Source of the DNA: Erythrocercus mccallii | Lineage: Eukaryota > Chordata > Aves > Passeriformes > Dicruridae | Direction: 5' to 3' | Assembly: GCA_013397435.1 (NCBI GenBank) | Contig: VZRG01000306.1 | Coordinates: 372,001-436,000 of the forward strand | Length of the DNA: 64,000 nt | Shown here: positions 37,556-50,290 of the stretch, in pieces | How the letters are laid out: every line of letters begins with the position of its first letter | How positions within the stretch are numbered: the stretch's first letter is position 1 | Translations under genes and position numbers: made by a program | Notes under the pieces: generated by a model | Told to the model about the DNA's origin: nothing | The model's input: the letters and a program-made list of their open reading frames with translations, nothing else | Databases searched by the model: none

Positions 37556-40500
37556 CTGACAGTGTGAGCACTTTAGACAGGTTAAGAGCGTGTGAACCCA
37601 ATTACCACAGCCATATTTCCCTTGGTTAAGTCAGTTAACCCACACATCACGGTCACTTAGGATGCTCTTTACTCCTCACTCAAAAACTATGACAGTGCCC
37701 TCTTTACACATTAAATGGATGTATGCATGGGTGTTTTCTTCATAAACTGTTGCAGTTGTAACTCTTCAGAACAAATTAAATGTTCAGACTACAGCAGTGT
37801 CTTTTATATGCTTTTAGATGTGTCTTGTGGCTCAGAGAGGTTTTGTGTGCAGACTTCTAGATTTAAACGCCCACACGGAAAACAGAGTTTATATGTGAAT
37901 CACACACTGCAGTAGAAAAAGCTCATCAGATTTCTAAAAAGGATTGTATTTTTGTAGAAGAGATGCATTAGTCTTAAAATATCAGCAGAGGACAGTAATA
38001 AATATATTCTATTTGCACACATTGCTCTAGCTACACACAGCCCGAAGTCAGTCTATGCTCCAGCACTTGTTTTTCCTATTAACTGCCTGTAAGTAAATAG
38101 TCTTCCACTGAGGGATCTATAGATAAGAGCAGATTCCAAATGGTAGATAAATCTTTGATTTATTGAAGCAGGACTGCTGTTCTTTCTGCTTTATGAGAAG
38201 TTAAAGCTTTTTGTAAGTAGTCTTGTGCAGGTGCAGTGTAAGGAAAAGTCACTTACAAACAGCATTACTCTTTGTTAAGACATCAGAGGGAAAACATTAG
38301 AGAAATCAAAAGAATTAGCAAAGAGTTTGAAATTTCCATTATCTCTTATAACCTCTGTTAAGGTAATGAAAATTCAATGTAAAGTGCGTACCAGCTCATG
38401 GAGGAGAGAAGAATGATGCAAGAAATCAAGGAAGTGAAGAGGTGAGAAAAGCAAAAAGGAGGAGAAACTTCTCTGAACATGATGAAAATAGAAAAAGGAG
38501 AAGAAAAAGCAAGCCAAAGAATGAAGAAAGGTCATGACAAATTCTGTTTATTTTCTCTTGGAAAAAAAAATCAGCAAGACTGTAAAAAGAGAGAGGTGGA
38601 AGCTTTAAGAAGTAATTCAATAGAATAAAGGTTACTGAAACTGTGGGCATGGCATTCATTTGTGCTGAAGATGTAGAGCTACTGCATTCACATGCATTTG
38701 ATCATAGAAGTTATAAAGTAATAAAATCTTTTTCTTGCTGTACCCTGCTCTTTTATCCTACCTCAAAATGTGTTTGTGTAAGGTACTCTTCTTTCATTTT
38801 TCACTTTTTGCTTTATATATTCTAGAAAATATTTTCTGTATTTTTTTTTTTATTTCTTCCCCTACCTCCATCATCTTAAAAGCCTGAAGAAGCAGAAAAC
38901 CAAAATGGTGTGGGAGTTTCACATCTTATAATCAAGCTGAGCATACAGTGGTCCTTTTTAACTTCCCAGTATGTTCCTTAAATAAACTTTGTAGAAAGAT
39001 GAATTAGGCAAACAAAACAGCTGAGTACCTATGCTATGAAGGCTACTACTGATAGCAGTTTTGTTTTCTGGAATTTTTAATAAATAAAAAATGAAATCTA
39101 AACATATTTTAGGTAGCTTGCTTGTTGTAGCTCACTCTCTTCCATGGTATTAATGGTAGCGTATTAATATTTTACTCTGATATGAATATGTATTTGTGGG
39201 AATTTAATCTTTCTGTAAAGCTAAACACTGAGGAGCAATAATAACTACTAACTAAATATTTTGCAATATTTTATTAATCATAGAAACATATTATTGCAAA
39301 AAATCAAAATCCTGTCTCCAAAAAAAAAAAAAGGAAGACAAAACTCTAGGCATATTTACTTTGGCACTGTATTTATTTACCAATACAATAAACTGTATGA
39401 TTCTAAAAATTTCAGCTCTTTAAAAAAAATTCAGTGCAAAACAAAACAAAGATTTTTTAGCTTTGGCTAAATACAGTGTATTTATTAACCAATAGGCTAA
39501 ATTGTTCTTAGAGGTTTTCCTGAGAGTTTCATCACATGATAACTTTTTTCCTTGTGGTAAAACATTTTCCTGTCCCCATCAGTCGTTGAAGTCCAATGTA
39601 TTTTATATCTAGCTGCTGATGAGTTATAAGCCATTGTCCAAGAAAATGGTCCATGAAAACAAATGGACAACAAAATCTTAGCTCTTTACATCTAGTAAAC
39701 TTGGTTTTGCTTGATGAGAACCCTTTTTTTTTCCTAGAGTAAAAAAATAAGTCAGTCAACTGGAACTAAATATCTTAAATAGTACCTCAAACAGCTCTCA
39801 AAACACAAAAAAAGTAAAACCCAAACAGCAGTGTTCTTCTGAGGACTAAGAAATTATGAAAATAAAACCATGTAATAGTACCATAAAGAAGGAAACTTTC
39901 AGAATGTAACAGCCAGTCACAATTGGCTGGACAAATGAAAACTGAAAAGTATAAAACAGCATATCGGTTTTTTATCAACAGTTACCATTTTGCTTGGCTA
40001 ATTTCAAGTCATGTCCTGCCAATATATGCCACCAGTTTTTGTCAAATCGAGAAAAAATTAAGCTAAAACACCCCATAGTTATGAATGCTTTATCTGCTAA
40101 AGAAGTAGTAAATACAGAGTCAGCAATATCTCACATAACTTTAAAGATGGACACTGAAAACAGTAATGACAAAGATGTAATTTAAAAATCTGAGTATAGC
40201 TAATCTAGTACATGTTGTGTCAGAGGAAAAGAAGGCAGAGCTGTGTCTACTGTTGCTTCGTCATATCCTGCAAAAATAACTTCCTTTCACCTAAAAAGAC
40301 TTTGTTAGTTGAACAACACTTGGAGTAAGAATATAAAAAATGTGAGAACACAGAGATTTTTAAAGTCTATATGGTATCTTATATATTATATCTAAAAAGT
40401 TCAGTTCTCTGAATGTAATATAAATATTAACTATACAGTCAATATAGTACTAGTTAATATTATAATGACTGCAGTAAAATGGCCACATTTTTAAGTAAAC

Positions 40501-41545
40501 AATAAAACCTGCTATATCTCTGGCTGTAACTGTCGATCCCAGCTATCCAAGCATTATTGATGTCTATTACCAATTTTAAACATAGAAAACCAGAATGGTT
40601 TTATATTATAATCAAAGGTAATTCCCTGTTCATGGTGCAATAACATTTTTTAAGATTGATGACAGTCTGATTATATATAAGTAACAAAAGGAATTTAAGA
40701 AATTGTCAGGCAAAAGCATCCACTGATGTTTGGAGGCTGGTTTTGGTACTTTCTCTTCATTAACAATAAATGTTAGCTCTATTATATATTCTCTTGTTTG
40801 TATCAGAGATAGAGAAAAATACAAAAATGTATTTTTACAATAGAACTATATGTATTGTGGGTTGCTTCCTGATTGAGCAGGTGCCTTTGGGAGTTAAAGC
40901 ACAAAATTATAACAAAAGCCTTAAAAGATAAGCACAGTGGTATTAGAGAGCCTGAGGGAATGAACACAAACCACAAATAGTCAATTAATGGTCATCAAAG
41001 GATTACAACCCTGGGAACTGAGCTGAACCCACTATGGGGCATAACATAAGTAATTATAAGTAATATTAATTCAATACTGAAATAACCAAAATATATGGGT
41101 AATGCAATGGAATTAACAAGGGTGGACCATGACAGTGTTTGCAAAAATGGAAGCAGAGGAAGCAGAGGGAAGAAGAGTGCATCCAGCTGTGCTTGCCCCG
41201 GTTGTGTCTGCTGCACAGGGTGCAGAGGGTCTTCCCTCTCCCTTGGCAGAGAAGGCAGGGATGCCCTTCACCATATTTCACTACTCCAACTTAACAATTG
41301 TACCTAATGTGTTATCTTTTGCTGTGTAGCTGGATTAAGCACATGAGAATTTGGAAGAGCAGTGTGTGTGTCCGAGTGTTTTCTGCTTTGATTTTTACGC
41401 ATGGCCAAGTGATTGATTGTGGCACTGAGACACAGTGAAGTGGATGCAATGGGTGAATAATGTTAGCATGTTACTTATGGACGCTATTTATACATGGCCT
41501 TCCTACCAGTCTGAATTGTTATATCTGCATCATAATAATTAAATC

Positions 41546-41578
41546 ACACCTGAGTGACACCTGAGTGACACCTCAGTG
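41546..41578. repeat. 11-bp tandem repeat, 3 copies
   Basis: Three head-to-tail units acacctgagtg, the third with one change (acacctcagtg). Confidence 0.9.
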
Positions 41579-43291
41579 AAAAGGTATGGAGATGTTAGTA
41601 ACTGCAGTGGAGGATTAGGACAATACCTGAGCCAGAACAAATTTTTTAAACCTTTGCAATGGTTCCATCAATGACTAGAAGGGAATTATTTTACTCTGCA
41701 TCTAACATAACTAATTTACTTTTTTTTGGTCAAATATTAAGTTTGCAACTGGGTGTTTGTGGATTACTCACAATGTTTGCCTTAGGTATTCACACTCCTG
41801 GTCAGCAGAACTGGTCAGCAGAAAGAAAGGGTACCTAAATTAAACCCTTATTCCTAGCTTTGGGGACACCATCTCTATTTCTTGGTAGTATCCAAGCCAG
41901 TTAAACAAGTTGTCCGATTTCCTTTTCTGAAAATGCTCTTAAGGAAAATGTGAATAGAAAATGGAAAAGTAAATTTAATGAGTAGATTTCCCCCATCCTT
42001 TGAAACAGAAACAAGTCAAGACAATAAATCTATGTATAACAAAGAGCAAACAAGAGACTGTATTCTACTTTCTATTAAAACATACTGTTTTGGGGTAATT
42101 TTTTTGTTACACAAGCAAATGCAGTTTTCTGGACCATCCAGCTGAGGGCTGAGATATATGGAAGAAAAAAAAAACAAACCAGAAAACAAAAGAGAATTTA
42201 TGAAGACTTTTAAGGATATAAGTTTTAAAAGTCTTCCTTCATAAGTTTTTTTTTTCTGATTTACATAAAGAACATTTGAGCAACAAGCAAAAATTTCTAC
42301 TTACTAGTAAAAACTTGTATTGAAATCTCCTTTTTAAAAGGATGGGTGTCTGAAAAATGAAGAATGTCGTGTTCCAAAGTGGTACTCCACATATTTTTAA
42401 AAGTACATCACTGTAAGCCACAGTTCAGCTATGAATGTTTCTCCAAATTCTTCATGCATAATCTTTGTATTCCAAACGTGGTCTTCCTATATTTTTACAA
42501 TAATTAAAATCTATCCCAAAAAATACTTAAATATAAAAAAAAGAAAAAGCTATAGCTATGAGATGTGACAGGAACAAATCCTTGCCAGGTGATGTTAGTA
42601 ACACTTACTTTCGAATTATTATGAACACAGGTTTTTTGCTTTCAGCAAGCATGTTTCACTAGTACTGAGCAGAAAACCACAATGATTGTGATTAACCTGA
42701 TCACACATTAACAAATTCTGTTATATTGCCCTTTTTTAAAGCAGTACAGTATAATTCCTCTAAGATACTGTATCAGGCATTAACAGCCATTTATCTCTCT
42801 GAGAAACATCTGTTATGGCAAGTAAAGAAATGATCCTCAGCATTCACATTTGAGTTCCCTCTGGCCTTGTCCAGGTCACTGGTGCATCACAGACTCTTGT
42901 TCCATGCTTTTTATGTAGGCCTCTTTTTCAAGACTTGAGGGCCTTAGACAAAGCTGTGGGGATTTAGAGATCTGCTCCAGAGTGACTCCAGGTTACAGAT
43001 GTGAAGAGAAAGCTTCCTAGCCTGATTTGGGCCTCAGATTATTATCTGTTATTGATTTTCCAGGTAGACAGCAATGACGCAAGAAGTCTAAGGGCATTTG
43101 GGAGACCTTAGGGCCCTGGGATGACTTGTTAAGGGATCAGGAGCACAAGTAATGTCCTCTTCTATCCTTCCAGTTGCAGGGAATGAGAAAGGAAGAAGCA
43201 GAAAGAGTCAGCAGATCAATAGCTGGCTCCAAGCCTGGTACAACCAGCAGATTTTAGAGGTTTCTGATCATGTGTTTACACAACACTGAGC

Positions 43292-43384
43292 CTGCTGGCA
43301 ACAGACAGGTCATACCTGTCTCAAAGGAGGAGAAGGATTTTTGCACAGGAAGTGCTAGGGCTCACTGAAAGAACTTTAAAGTAG
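43292..43384 (+). pseudogene. CR1 ORF1 C-terminal remnant (esterase-like)
   Basis: Thirty codons ending in TAG at 43382-43384 read LLATDRSYLSQRRRRIF and onward, matching the conserved end of CR1 ORF1, where an SGNH-type esterase carries its D-x-x-H motif (usually D-G-V-H followed by LSQ). Here the Asp is kept (43304-43306), but the catalytic His is Tyr (43313-43315). Upstream codons fit only after frameshifts. ORF1 is thought to coat RNA; the role of the esterase in CR1 is not settled. Confidence 0.6.
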
Positions 43385-43661
43385 ATTTGAAGGGGGAAAG
43401 GAATAAAACCTGAATTGCTAGAGAAAAGTCTGGGGACAGCATGTCAGTGTTTGAGGGAAAGTGGGTTAGCAAAGTCATTTAGCCTGTCGCTTCAGAGGAG
43501 ATGGGTGATGGACATTACATGCAGAAGCAAAGACACAAGGTTTATCAATGTGTTAGTAACTACGGAAGTGCTTGAGAATGGTCATGTAGGAATTAGAGCT
43601 TCTTCCCCTGAAAAACATGTCAGGACCAAGAGCCCTGGTGACATGCATCTACGCGAAGGCA

Positions 43662-43681
43662 CCTTTGGATTGATCCAAAGG
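43662..43681. repeat. 9-bp inverted repeat at a CR1 deletion junction
   Basis: cctttggat and atccaaagg form a perfect inverted repeat with a 2-base loop. It lies exactly where CR1 sequence jumps from the endonuclease start to the RT domain. Confidence 0.8.
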
Positions 43682-44340
43682 TACTGGGGGAGCTGGTGGA
43701 AGAGCTTGTGGAAGAGTTTACTGAGCCATTTTCCATCATATACCAGCAGTCCTAGTTGCCTGGGGAGGAGAGGTCTGGAAGTTGGCAAATGAGATACCCA
43801 TCTAGAAGAAAGGCGTTTTATGAAAGGCAGAGGCTGCTTGACCAACCTGATATTATTTTATTACAGAGGGACCTATTTATCTGATGAGGGAAAGGCTGTG
43901 CTTGTTGCCTACCTGGGCTTCAGAAAAGCCCTTCGCACCATTTCCCACAGCATTTTCTGGGAGAAACTGGCTGCTCATGGCTTGGACATTGCACTGTTCA
44001 GTGAGGAAAAACTGGCTGAATGGCTGGGCCAAGAGAGTGGTGGTCAATGGAGTTATATCCAGCTGGCAGCCGGTCATGAGTAGTGTTCCCTGGGGCTTAG
44101 TACAGGACTGTTCTGTTTGACATCTTTATCAACAGTCTGGATGAGGGGATCAAATGCAGCCTCCCAGAGTCTGCAGATCACATCAAGCTGGTTGAGAGTG
44201 TTAAACTGCTGGAGTTTAGAAAGACCCATCAGAGGGATCTGGAATAGCTGAATTGATGGGTCAAGGCCAGCTGTGTGACATTCTACAAGACCAAGTGCTA
44301 CATAGTGCCCTTGGGTTGCAACAGCCCCAGGCAGGGCTAC
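43670..44340 (+). pseudogene. CR1 ORF2 remnant (reverse transcriptase)
   Basis: The RT domain can be followed in pieces: IDPKVLGELVEEL at its start, then from 43820 a frame with YLGFRKALRTISHSI, EKLAAHGLD and AEWLGQ. CR1 motif A normally reads YLDFSKAFDTV, so the catalytic Asp is Gly here (GGC at 43916-43918). The active-site motif C reads SADHIKL (44170-44187) instead of FADDTKL, with the second Asp changed to His (44179-44181). A stop at 44081-44083 and frameshifts break the frame. No active enzyme is possible. Confidence 0.75.
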
Positions 44341-44938
44341 AGGCTGGGGGCAGAGTGGCTGGAAAGGTGCCCAGTGAAAAAGGACCTGGAGGTGCTGGTT
44401 GGCAGTGGCTGAACATGAGACAGCCTTTGCCCAGGTGGCCAAGGAGGCCAAAGGCACCCTAACCTGTGTCAGCAATAGTGTGGCCAACAGGACTTGCACA
44501 ATGATCACCCCCTTGTATTCAGCTCTGGTGAGGCCACACCTTGTGTGCTGTATCCAGCTCCAGGCCCTTCACTACAGAGAAGACACTGAGCTGCTGGAGT
44601 GTGTCCAGAAAAGGGCAGTGGAGCTGGTGAAGGGTCTGGAGCACAAGCCTGATGAGGAACAGCTGAGGAGCAGGGGCTGAAGAAAAGGAGCGTGAGGGTG
44701 AACTCATCTCTCTACAAGTACCTGAAACAAGATCAGTCTCATCTCCCAAGTAACAAGTGAGATGATGACAAGAGATGGTCACATGTTGTGCCAGGAGAGG
44801 TTTAATTTGGATATTAGGAAAACTTTCCTCATGGAAAGGGTTGTCAATCACTGAAACAGGCTTCCCAGGGAAGTGGTGGAATCACCATCCCTGCAGGTAT
44901 TTAAAAGATGTGTTGATGTGGCATTTAGGTCTATGATT

Positions 44939-44988
44939 GGATATAGCATATCCTATGATATATGGCAAAATATCATTGACAATGATAT
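44939..44988. repeat. Two small perfect hairpins in CR1 3' UTR
   Basis: ggatat/atatcc with a 3-base loop (44939-44953), then atatcattg/caatgatat with a 1-base loop (44970-44988). The segment is an AT-rich addition inside an otherwise ordinary CR1 3' UTR. Confidence 0.75.
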
Positions 44989-45066
44989 ATTGGCAATGTT
45001 GGATTTATGGTTGACCTTGATGACCTTAAAGTTCCTTTCCAACCTAAATGATTCTATGATTCTATA

Positions 45067-48045
45067 CCAGTGAATCCCTCTTTTGCAAAAACAGTGATTT
45101 CTTGTCTTCCTGATACATCAAATTCCATGGCATCTAAAACTGTGTATTGGCTCTCCTGGTAAATGGGACAAAGAGAGATGCTTCCAGGGATTATTTTCAA
45201 CTAAATGGCTGCTTTCAAGGTTTTGTGTTTGGGTTTTGTTTTTGGTTTTTTTTAATGTGTGACACAGGTTCTTAGACCACTTTCTGCAGTAACTGACAGT
45301 TTTAGCCTAAGTGATGACATTACAGCATTACAGTCAGAATGAAGAGCACTGTGTAGTTAGTAATACACCAAGCAACCAGAGATTTATGCTGAAAAAAAGT
45401 GACATAAAATAACAAAAAATTTTCATTGTTGGCCATCTGAAATACAAGTATTAGTTGCCACTAGAGCCATTTTAACAGTTTTTCTGTCATGTCATGTTAA
45501 TATTACATTTTCCTTGCCAATTCCTTCTGAACAGTTGGTTAATGGAAATTAATGCAGCTTGCTAAGTTTCCTTAAAAGCAGCAAGGTTAGTAACAAGGTC
45601 AAAAGAGGAGGAAAAAGCCTTAGGCAGTGTTCACCATGAACAGGAAGATAAGGAAGATTTGCTCTTTTCCCTGCCCAAATATGTAAAGGGCTCTTTGGGT
45701 TACAGTCATGCATGTGAGAAGCCAGTAATTTGGGCTTAATGGAATTCATACACTGTAGAAGTAAAAAGATCTTTTGTATACAGGAGAATTAGGGAGAAAA
45801 GTAGAATGCCGCCTTTGATTTTTTGATTAATCCATATTACAGGAAGCCTGCTGACATTCCACTAATTTGAATTTTTGCACTTATTTATTTATATATAGCA
45901 CCCATGGTAGCCAAAATGACAACTGAATGCATTGTTTCTCCTTCTATTTCCTTTTCTCAAAGGTCTAGGGGTAAATTTAAACATACAGAACTCTAAAAGC
46001 TATTTGTCTAGAAAAGAAAACAAGTGGATGAATTTTCTTTTCACTAAAAACATTTCTTAAACTATATTAAAGATTTTTTGTCATTATTTCTGATTTGTGT
46101 CAGTTACAGCACTTGCATCTTCAGCTTGCAGTTTATTAAATGAAGAAATAACAGTCTATCACATCAAGTGTTTGACTGAAGGAACAAAAAATGTCAAGCT
46201 GTCATCACATCTCTGTATTATTATTTTAATACAAAATTATCAGCCGTACTGACAAACAAAATTCATTGCTGATTATCATGAAGAAGTCACAGCTTGCAAA
46301 CAGTTTAATAGGAGGAACATTTGGAGGTCGTTCTTGTGCCATTTAAATTAATAGGAATTTTGCCATTGAATTCAGTGGAAGCAAGACCAGATCCTATGCA
46401 GTGCACTCATAGTTATATAATTTGAAATTTCAATGACAGCAAAGAAAATAGCACAGTCAAATTGGTTTAGTGTAACAGAAATGTGGTATTCCTTCTTTTG
46501 GGCTCCTAGAATTTCTCCTAACCAAATACATCTGTATCTAACTCTATAAGTATGGCTATATGAAAAAAGAATCTATATATTATATTCTAGAGAATTCAAA
46601 ATATTTTTTTTTTTCAGAATGGTATCACCTGAGGTGTAACACTAGGGTGTAACACTGGATTATACACTATACTGTATTCATAAGCATCTGAAACTTTAGC
46701 TTTTAATATTCTGAAAAAGTCTATGGAAACATACACTTTTCCAGAGACAGGATATGTCTGCCTTGAGATTGAAAACACTTTTTCCATTCCAGAAGTCAGT
46801 GCCATTTCTTTACAAGGTCTGGCTTAGTTTCTCATAAGGATTAAAATCAGAGATAAGAATTGGCTCATTTGCATTCCAAGGTACAGACCTGTAAAAACCA
46901 TGGCACATGCAATATGCATAGGAATTTCCTCATGGTCACAATGATGTGGAAGTTGATTACAGAATTCTACAGAAACTGTTACAATGGCCACTTACTCATA
47001 CATGTCTGTTTGGCCACTGCTTTTCTGTCTCCAAAAGTAAGGCCTTTCATGATTATCAATCTCCTTTTAAACATCAGTCAAGTGTTACCATTTAACATCT
47101 AACCTCTCTCTCTCTTTTGTTCCTCCACTTATACCTTTATTCTCTTCCTCTTCATTCCTGCTTTACACTCAGTTGTTCCTGTGAATCTGTAAGACACTAC
47201 AGTTACTTGATATGTTTTAGGTCCTACATATGGGTCAGTATAGTAGCCAACTACTGCTAAGTAATCGCCTGAGAGTAGTACATGTTTCTAGGAGAAATGC
47301 CTTTCTCCACAACAGGCAAAATATCAAGATAGCAAGGTAGTCATCAGCCACCTCATAAGGTTTCTGAGATGAGAGGAGTGAGCAGAAAATGCCACCAAGT
47401 TTTGTTTCCTCTGAGTCCCATGTAGATTAGAGCACAAGACAGCAAACCAGTTCATTCACTAATCTGCTTACAACATGATAGGGTAGTATGAATAAGGAGA
47501 ACTACAGGGAAATACAAAATTGATATTCAAAGCAAACTTCATCCACTTTTAGAAATAAAATGTATATTTAGATACAAACCAAAACACTTATACAAAATAA
47601 TACCTTAGTTAAACTGACCAGTGTTGGCAGCTCAAGCTAGAGGAAAGTTAGGTTACTTAGTTAGGACTAAATGACTGTTGTGTCGTCAAGATTTTTTAAA
47701 TCTGTAGTATTTTCAGTTAAATTTATTCAAGATAAACATACCTTTTTCAAGTTGAATGGTATGAAAGGGGTTTGTTTTTGAGTCATGGGTTAAATTAGGG
47801 ATAGGAGGGGAATTTCTGGATGCTGGTTTAACTGATACCTGCCAGTTTTCTATTTTTGCATTTGGCATGTTGAACTTCCTTTCTTTCTCAGTTTAATACA
47901 ATGACCATATTTTTCTTTCAGAAATATCACTGAAAGTATACTATTGCCTGGACCTACTAATTAATTTCCTCATTTAAAAAGATCAATTGATTATTTTCTG
48001 GATTGTGGTAATACCCTGAAATATTCTAAAGCCTCTTTTATGATT
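45067..48045. other. AT-rich non-coding DNA
   Basis: No supported gene. A G/T-rich patch at 45.22-45.26 kb follows the CR1. A stretch near 46.34-46.40 kb ('attaataggaattttgccatt', then 'cagtggaagcaagaccagatcc') resembles an old interspersed repeat seen in reptile and bird DNA, but I cannot name it securely. A duplicated 'gtgtaacact' lies near 46.64 kb. A CT-rich patch lies at 47.10-47.16 kb. Confidence 0.5.
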
Positions 48046-48049
48046 GTCC

Positions 48050-48795
48050 CACACAAGGCTTGGGGCAATTCCAAGCACAAATACAGGTTTGGGTGGAGGC
48101 TGGATTGACAGCAGCCCTAAGGTGAAAGACTTGGGTGTGTTGATTGACCAGAAACTTGGCATGAGTTGGCAGGGTGTGCTGGCTGCCCAGAAATCCAGTT
48201 GTGTTCTGGGCTGCATCCAAAGCAGTGTGGCCAGCAGGGTGAGAGGTGATTTTCACCATCTCTTTTACTCTCATGATACCCCACCTGGATTGCTGTGTCC
48301 AGCTCTGGCCACCCCCCAGAAGAAGAACATGGATCTCCCGGAGTGAGTCCAGGCAAGGGCCAAGAAATTACTCAGAGGGATGGAGCACCTCTCCTATGAA
48401 GAGTGGCTGAAAGAGTTGGGATTGTTGATCTTGGACAAGAGAAGGCTCCAGAGAGACCTTAGAGCACCTTCCAGTACCTGAAGGGAGCCTTCAAGAAGGT
48501 TGGAGGGGGACTTTTCACAATGACATGTAGTGATAGGACAAGAAGGACTAGCTTAAAACAGTCAGAGGATACGTTTAGATACATATTAGGAATTAATTCT
48601 TTATTGTAAGGGTGGTGAGTGTCCAGAAATTTGCAGATGTCTCATCCCTGGAAGTGTTCAGGGACAGGCTGTATGGAAACCCAATCAACGGGTCTAGTGG
48701 AAGGTGTCCTTGCCCATGGCATGGGGCTTGGAATTAGATGATCTTTAAAGTCCCACCCAACACAAACCTTGCTATGATTCTGTGATTCTACGAAA
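48050..48795 (+). mobile_element. CR1 3' end, second subfamily
   Basis: Begins within the ORF2 C-terminus ('ggtgaaagacttgggtgtgttgat', 'ctgggctgcatccaaagcagtgtggccagcaggg', here abbreviated reading) and continues through 'tggattgctgtgtccagctctgg', 'agagggatggagcacctctcctatgaa' and 'cccatggcatggggcttgga' to the terminal 'ctatgattctgtgattctac'. The last part differs from the other CR1 ends in this window and marks another subfamily. The 100-codon frame at 48044-48346 is the decayed ORF2 tail. The copy is 5'-truncated. Confidence 0.85.
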
Positions 48796-49929
48796 CAGTT
48801 TTGCCTTTTTATTGCTACATCAAAAATAATGAGTTAAAATGTATTTTGAAAACAAAAGTAACTAAATTCTTGGACTTTTATTCCTTAGATAGTTCATGAC
48901 ATGATAATTCCACCAAAAAGAATGGCATTCAATTAGAAGGAAACAAAAACTGTGTAATTTAGAGGTACATCTTAAATAATATTAATTTCCAGCTGCAAAG
49001 ACCTGGTCAGTATTACTGCGCTAGAAATGGGAAGTCATAAGGCACTCATCTTTCATGAAAGAACAGTCAAATTAATGTGAGTGGAGCAGATGTCTCAGCA
49101 GATCAATAATATCCCCTTGACAGCCACTAACATATGCCAAAACATAACAGCTGAAAGACAATGAGGAAGAAAAAGACAATAAGCACCTGTTACGCTATCC
49201 CAGTTTTATCGTTAAGGTGACATCAAGCAGTTCAAACTGAATACTAAACATCCAACAGAAAATGCTGACATTCTGCTTAAATATTTATTTCTAGTTTAGA
49301 GGAAGAAAATTCAAAGATCATGACTGAGCTACATGGAAAACCTGGGTTCAATAGTAAGTGGGAAAATAATAAAATATCCTACTTTTAAGGGTCCAAAACA
49401 ATTAGTATACTGAAGAATGTGTTCAACTCCTGTTGATGTGAGATTTTGTCAGTTAAATTATTTGAAGATCCTAATTCTGCTGCTCTTAAATAGTTTTTCC
49501 TTTATTCCTCAAGCATTTGTTAATATGGGACAAATGGTAGAACCTATCTTTAAAGTAATACAATCAAATGGGAGCATGTTTCTTTAAAGCATAAACAATG
49601 GCCATGGATAAAAGGAATTTATAAGAGTGACTCGATAAAGGAAGAATTCCAATTTTTCCACCACTGTCTATCACAAATACCTCAACATCAGCAACATTGA
49701 TACCTCCATCTGGACAACTATACTAAGCTTGTCAAACCTGTCCAGCTGAAACAAAAGTTCTCAACGTATACATATATACATGTATAAACACAGATCATTC
49801 ACTGTCATTTCAGTCTTATCCACCCAGAGGGATCTATTATTAAGAAATTAGGAACTATTAAACACTTATTTGGTGTATAGTTCAGTTGTGGGCAAAACTT
49901 TGAACTTCTGTTTCAATAATCATGGGGTA
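48796..49929. other. AT-rich non-coding DNA
   Basis: No supported gene and no repeat family recognised. A TA-rich patch lies at 49.77-49.79 kb. Confidence 0.6.
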
Positions 49930-50290
49930 TTAAAAAATGGGATTTGAAGGAACTATGGGAGGTCATCTAGCTCCCAGGTAAGATAAATGATATCTGCACT
50001 GTTTCCATGACCAGTTTGACCAGTTTTTAAAAACCTCCAGTGGTGGAGGTTCCATCACTTACAAAGAGAACTATGACAGTTCTTCATTGACTTTGCCATT
50101 TTATAGTGTTTTTCAATAATAAAACAAGTTAAACTTTACCGAACTGTAATTCATCTCATTCATCTATTCCAGACTATCTCCACTGCATCACATAGTTCTT
50201 GAAGGACAATGTTGCAAACATTAGTTTTCTAGATGGCTAGTCTACCAGAGGCCACATTTCTGATTACTTTATGCATCTTTCTGGCTGTAC
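49930..50290 (-). mobile_element. Old CR1 3' fragment, minus strand
   Basis: 'ggaactatgggaggtcatctag' and 'aaaacctccagtggtggaggttccatcac' fit the antisense 3' region of an old CR1/L3-like LINE, where the sense strand reads as a diverged 'ccatccctggaggt' region. Similarity fades to the right, so the right edge is a guess. The exact LINE family is uncertain. Confidence 0.45.

Larger units (their letters stand above)
32889..42839. other. Long AT-rich non-coding stretch
   Basis: No supported gene in nearly 10 kb. A GC-richer patch at 33.46-33.78 kb carries a 113-codon frame (33331-33672) without recognised domains. The stretch 35.64-36.06 kb is repeat-free with many TAAT cores and could be a conserved non-coding element, which cannot be shown here. 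Another richer patch lies at 41.1-41.33 kb with overlapping frames on both strands and no recognised product. Homopolymers occur at about 38.84 kb (T) and 39.32 kb (A). Confidence 0.55.
42840..45066 (+). mobile_element. CR1 LINE with internal endonuclease deletion
   Basis: Order on the plus strand: a 5' part matching CR1 ORF1 and its leader (about 42.84-43.38 kb); the spacer between ORF1 and ORF2; the first few codons of the endonuclease (near 43650); a junction at about 43660-43670; then the RT domain from its N-terminal part ('gatccaaaggtactgggggagctg'); the ORF2 C-terminus; and the 3' UTR ending 'ctaaatgattctatgattctat' at 45066. The whole endonuclease and the endonuclease-RT linker are missing. 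The 5' edge is uncertain. An extra AT-rich hairpin segment lies in the 3' UTR (listed separately). The copy is broken by stops and cannot act alone. Confidence 0.8.

Noticed and set aside
41095..41329. Overlapping frames on both strands in a GC-richer patch, possible exon
   Set aside because: Several frames are open at once because of composition. None gives a known protein.
44074..44508. 144-codon minus-strand frame
   Set aside because: Antisense shadow of the CR1 reverse-transcriptase remnant.
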